Part shown: in pieces, positions 60,960-64,000 of the stretch
Layout: each line of letters opens with the position of its first letter
How positions within the stretch are numbered: position 1 is the first letter of the stretch
NCBI RefSeq assembly: GCF_036116635.1
Contig: NZ_CP107995.1
Coordinates: forward strand, 2,046,001 to 2,110,000
From: Amycolatopsis sp. NBC_00345
GTDB lineage: Bacteria; Actinomycetota; Actinomycetes; Mycobacteriales; Pseudonocardiaceae
Reading direction: 5' to 3'
Length of the DNA stretch: 64,000 nucleotides
Made by a program: the position numbers and the translations under genes
Notes under the pieces: model-generated
The model's input: the letters and a program-made list of their open reading frames with translations, nothing else
Told to the model about the DNA's origin: nothing
Database searches by the model: none

Positions 60960-61961
60960 TCAGCCCGCGGCGGTCGCCGACAGCCGGGGCAGCAGCGTGC
61001 GCGCGTTGCCGTGCATCACCTGCGCGAGCAGTTCGGGCCGGTCCGCGAAGTAGGCGTCGACGTTCTTGGTGTACCAGCCGGCCATGCCCGGAGTCACGGC
61101 GGGGAAGTCGGTGCCGAACAGGATCTGCTCCGGTGGCACGAAGTTCTCCAGGGTGACGAGGTTCGTCTCGAACCCGGACAGCGCCGTCTCGAAGTAGAAC
61201 GTGCGGAAGTCGGCGATGATCTCCTCCGGGCTGAGTTCGCAGCCCAGGTGCGGGGCCAGCCCGGCGACTCGTGCGGCGAGGAACGGCGTGCTTCCGCCGG
61301 AGTGCGAAAGGATGATCCGCGCGTTCGGGTACTGCCGTTTCCGGCCGCGGGTGACGAGGTCGGCGGCGGCCTTGTAGGTCTCGTTCGGCACCTCGCTGAC
61401 CGGCGTGGGCAGGTATTCGTTCGGCATCCGGTTGCGCCCCGGGGTCTGCTCGCCGTGCAGGAAGACGAGCGTGCCGCGGCGGTCCAGCTCCGCCCAGAGC
61501 GGTTCGAAGACGTCATCGCCCAGCGAGCGGGCGTCGGCGCCGGTTCCGTAGACGTTCGTCAGCGTCACGCCGTCGGCCCCCAGCTCGTCGAGGGCGTACG
61601 CCATCTCGTCGAGCGCGCCGTCGACATCGGTGGGTGCCGGGAGGTGCGCGAAGAAGCCGAACCGGCCGGGGTGGTCCTCGACCGCCTGGCGGGCGGTCAG
61701 GTTGACCTCGCGGGCGTACTCCCGGCGTTCGGCGACGGGCAGGACGTGCTCGAGATCGTTGGGCAGGGACAGGATCGCCGTGTCGATGCCGAGGCCGTCC
61801 ATGAACGCCACGCTCGTCGCGGGGCTCCAGCGCGGGGCGCCTTCGGGGAATTTCCAGCCGGTGTCGAGGAGGCTGCGCTGCAGGAGTTCGGCGCGCTCGC
61901 CGCCGGGGAACAGGTGGTGGTGGAAGTCGACCCGTCCCGGGCCGGGGGTGCTGGTGGTCAT
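60960..61961 (-). CDS. Amidohydrolase-2 family metal-dependent hydrolase (ACMSD-like)
   Basis: 333 aa from the ATG at 61961. Metal motif VDFHHHLFPGG (HxH, residues ~11-16), VFLHGEQTP, IILSHSGGSTPFLA and ILFGTDFPAVTP (Asp ligand) are the four expected sites of an ACMSD/gamma-resorcylate decarboxylase-like TIM barrel. It likely hydrolyses or decarboxylates an aromatic acid. Together with the monooxygenase on the same strand it could form an aromatic-degradation pair. Divergent from a MarR gene. Confidence 0.88.
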   Translation of the reverse strand: MTTSTPGPGRVDFHHHLFPGGERAELLQRSLLDTGWKFPEGAPRWSPATSVAFMDGLGIDTAILSLPNDLEHVLPVAERREYAREVNLTARQAVEDHPGRFGFFAHLPAPTDVDGALDEMAYALDELGADGVTLTNVYGTGADARSLGDDVFEPLWAELDRRGTLVFLHGEQTPGRNRMPNEYLPTPVSEVPNETYKAAADLVTRGRKRQYPNARIILSHSGGSTPFLAARVAGLAPHLGCELSPEEIIADFRTFYFETALSGFETNLVTLENFVPPEQILFGTDFPAVTPGMAGWYTKNVDAYFADRPELLAQVMHGNARTLLPRLSATAAG

Positions 61962-61981
61962 GTCCCCAGTGAAGCACTTAG

Positions 61982-61995
61982 TTGACATCTGTCAA
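61982..61995. promoter_or_regulatory. MarR-type operator over a -35 box
   Basis: TTGACATCTGTCAA is a 6-2-6 inverted repeat whose left arm is also a perfect TTGACA -35 element. It lies between the divergent amidohydrolase and MarR genes, 27 nt before the MarR ATG. Likely MarR operator and shared promoter. Confidence 0.72.
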
Positions 61996-62021
61996 TAGTT
62001 TGCTTCTGATAGGGTGACGGG

Positions 62022-62441
62022 ATGAGTGACCTGCCGTCCACGCCGGAGCTGCGGCTCCTGGACGCCCTGTTCCGGCTCAGCAAGTCGGTGCTGGCCGACG
62101 CGCGGACCCACGTCACGGCGGCGGCCGATCTCGACCTGGGGGACTTCCTCGTGCTGCGCAGCATCCAGTTCGGCGCCGACTCGCCCGGCGCGCTGGCCGC
62201 CGATCTCGGTCTCAACCCGGCCGTCGTGAGCCGCTCGCTGACCAAGCTCGTCAAGGAGGGCCTCGTCGAACGGCGGCTCGATCCCGATGACTCCCGGCGC
62301 TCCCGCGTCGAACTCACCGAAAAGGGCACGCGGACCAACGCCTTGATCGCCGCGCGCGTCCGGCCGGGCGTGGCCGAGCGCCTCGGCCGCCTCGACCCGG
62401 ACCGGGTCGCCGCCCTGCTCGACGGCCTCGAAGCACTCTGA
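62022..62441 (+). CDS. MarR-family regulator
   Basis: 139 aa. Winged helix-turn-helix with DFLVLRSIQFGADSPGALAA, DLGLNPAVVSRSLTKLVKEG and the wing LVERRLDPDDSRRSRVELTE; the C-terminal helices complete the dimer. It is divergent from the amidohydrolase and probably represses it via the inverted repeat at 61982-61995, with an aromatic acid as the usual type of effector. Confidence 0.93.
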   Translation: MSDLPSTPELRLLDALFRLSKSVLADARTHVTAAADLDLGDFLVLRSIQFGADSPGALAADLGLNPAVVSRSLTKLVKEGLVERRLDPDDSRRSRVELTEKGTRTNALIAARVRPGVAERLGRLDPDRVAALLDGLEAL

Positions 62442-62447
62442 ACTCCC

Positions 62448-63057
62448 ATGCTGGAGAACACCACTGGCCTCACCGCACCCGTCGCCTCCGCGAGCGTCCT
62501 CGAACGTGCCGGGCGGCTTGTCCCGCTAATTCGCGATCTCGTCAAATGTGACGCGGTGGCGCTGACGGCTTCGAACCCGTTCGCGCTGAGCCCGCAACAC
62601 AAGTTGCTCGCTGCCGACGGGTACTCGGACGCCGCGCTCAGGCGATCTCCCCGCCGGATTCCGCGAAGGCATCACGGCCTGTTTGTGGTTCTCGCCGAGG
62701 CCAGCAATCTCTTGCACCCTCACCGCGTTCTCGCGGACGAGGTGCACGGCGACGCGCACGTCGCGTTGATCGGCGGGACGTTCCACCGGATCGAGCTGAC
62801 CCGGCGCGACGGTGCTCGTGGCCGAGCGTGAACTGCCGGCGCCCTATGCCCTCACCGCACGGGAACTGCAGGTCGTCACGCTCCTCGCGGCCGGCGCCAG
62901 TAACCCGAGGATCGCTGACGCCCTCGTCGTCAGCCGGCGCACGGTCTCGACCCATGTCGAGCACATCCTGGCGAAGCTCGGAGTGGCGTCCCGGGCCGAA
63001 GCAGCCGCGCTGGCCACACGCGAAGGCCTGCGGCTGATTCAGCCGGACTCGTTCTGA
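62448..63057 (+). pseudogene. LuxR-family regulator with GAF-like domain, broken
   Basis: From 62448 the frame encodes a GAF-like start (VLERAGRLVPLIRDLVKCDA, LLAADGYSDAAL). After about 62640 the protein sense continues in a second frame (LPAGFREGITACL) and then returns to the first (VVLAEASNLLHPHRVLADEV). A third frame (from about 62812) carries an intact LuxR helix-turn-helix: LTARELQVVTLLAAGASN, RRTVSTHVEHILAKLGVAS. At least two frameshifts, plus an apparent internal deletion, argue for a decayed gene. The last 81 codons could still be translated alone. Confidence 0.6.
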
Positions 63058-63162
63058 CCTACCGCCGCGTCGGCCTGGCCGGATACGTCAGTTGACCGAT
63101 GTCGCCGAGGCCGAGTCTGTACCTAGACTCGGCTTCCCCGCGTACGGATCAAGGAGCAGTCC

Positions 63163-64000
63163 ATGAGCAAGATCGAGCAGACCGTCGAGATTCCCCACCT
63201 CGGCGGGTCGACTGTCGGGTACACCTTCGGCCGGCCGTACGACCCCGCGCTCCCGACGCTGGTCCTGATCAACTCGTACACCACCTCGGCCGAGCTGTAC
63301 CGGCCGCAGTTCGCCGACCCGGCGCTCGGCTCCGCGGTCAACCTGCTCGCCCTGGAGCCCTACGGCCACGGTCGCACAAGGGCGTCGTACCAGCACTTCA
63401 CCTACTGGGACAGCGCGGTCGCGAACCTGCAGGCCCTCGCCGCCCTCGGCATCCGCGAGGCGTTCGTGCTGGGCACCTCGCAGGGCGGCTGGGTGGCGGT
63501 CCGCATGGCACTGCTCGCCCCGGACGTCGTGAAGGGCCTTCTCACGCTCGGCACGTCGATGGACTTCGAGAGCCCGCGCAGCCGCGAGCTGGGGTGCTGG
63601 GACGGGACCGCGGCCAACACGCCGATCGTCGACGCCCTCGCCGAGCCGGTCGGCGAGGACTGGGTCGTGCCGGACCTGTTCGTGGACGGGGTGTTCGAGG
63701 CAGCTCTGGGCGGCGTCTCGGGCGAGGAGCGAGAATTCTGGCTCGCCACCTACCGCGCGAACTACGCCGGTGACGCCGGACGCCACCGCCTGCGCGTCAG
63801 CACGGTGAACCTGCGGGACCGCGACGGGCTCCACGGCCGGCTGGACGACGTCCGCTGCCCCGTCCTCTGGCTGCACGGCACCGCGGACCAGTGTACTCCG
63901 TGGCGAACGCCGAGGAGGAGATCCGGCTGTTCACCCGCTCGCCCGAGGCGCGCCTGGAAGTCGTCGAGGGCGGGCAGCACTTCCTGAGCGCCTCGAACCC
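63163..64000 (+). pseudogene. Alpha/beta hydrolase, frameshifted near the end and cut by window edge
   Basis: Starts MSKIEQTVEIPHLGG at 63163. Nucleophile elbow LGTSQGGW (Ser, about residue 107), LALEPYGHGRTRA and PVLWLHGTADQ are typical of the fold. After Gln at 63889-63891 the frame drifts into Arg/Pro-rich sequence. Reading one base earlier, from 63891, gives YSVANAEEEIRLF, LEVVEGGQHFLSASNP up to the window edge, including the expected catalytic His. One base (a G) seems missing at about 63889-63892. It may be a sequencing error or a true inactivating deletion. Confidence 0.75.

Overview
The window is very GC-rich actinomycete DNA with strong third-position GC bias, many 1-8 nt gene overlaps, GTG starts and F420-type enzymes. 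A tandem/inverted intergenic element at 46270-46354 resembles repeats I associate with Amycolatopsis, so that genus is my best guess (inference only).

Region 1 (1-3366) is a flank: a partial deazaflavin-dependent nitroreductase-type protein, an AraC regulator, a small membrane protein and a secreted tripeptidyl-aminopeptidase-like hydrolase, all on the minus strand. Region 2 (about 3558-16240, plus strand) is one tightly packed RiPP operon. It has the four daptide-type modification genes (mpaB, mpaM, mpaD, mpaC homologues), two short Cys-free precursor peptides (58 and 49 aa) with an almost identical leader and a C-terminal Thr, a small membrane protein, an ABC exporter and an intramembrane metalloprotease (mpaP-like). 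These are followed by genes that are not part of the basic daptide set: a GT2 glycosyltransferase, an F420-type luciferase-like oxidoreductase and a complete class III LanKC lanthionine synthetase. With no Cys in either precursor, the LanKC plus reductase suggest Ser/Thr dehydration followed by reduction to D-Ala/D-Abu, on a peptide whose C-terminal Thr becomes a dimethylated diamine. This hybrid is the most interesting item here. A two-component system (16257-18097) converges on it.

Region 3 (18306-24248) is housekeeping-like: a lipoprotein, a membrane Ser/Thr kinase, a UbiB-family kinase and an excalibur lipoprotein. Region 4 (24271-24985) holds decayed pieces of a carboxymuconolactone decarboxylase-like gene and an acyl-CoA ligase, marking a junction.

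Region 5 (25186-57275) is a type II polyketide cluster: KS-alpha, chain-length factor, ACP, didomain aromatase/cyclase, a metal-dependent cyclase, a SnoaL-like protein, an ABM monooxygenase, an FAD hydroxylase, an acyl-CoA ligase, a B12-type radical SAM enzyme, deoxysugar genes (2,3-dehydratase, ketoreductases), sugar O-methyltransferases of TylF and MycE type, two further methyltransferases, four GT1 glycosyltransferases, a PadR-linked ABC exporter and a large SARP regulator. The expected product is an aromatic polyketide carrying several neutral, O-methylated deoxysugars. No 4,6-dehydratase and no sugar aminotransferase are present. Several divergent promoters carry heptamers phased at 11 nt, fitting control by the SARP. 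A 70-bp array of five 14-bp iterons overlaps the PadR start. An HNH (13E12-type) gene interrupts the cluster.

Region 6 (58295-64000) is a flank: a lipoprotein, an FAD monooxygenase/TetR pair, an amidohydrolase/MarR pair with visible palindromic operators, a decayed LuxR gene and a frameshifted alpha/beta hydrolase that runs off the window.
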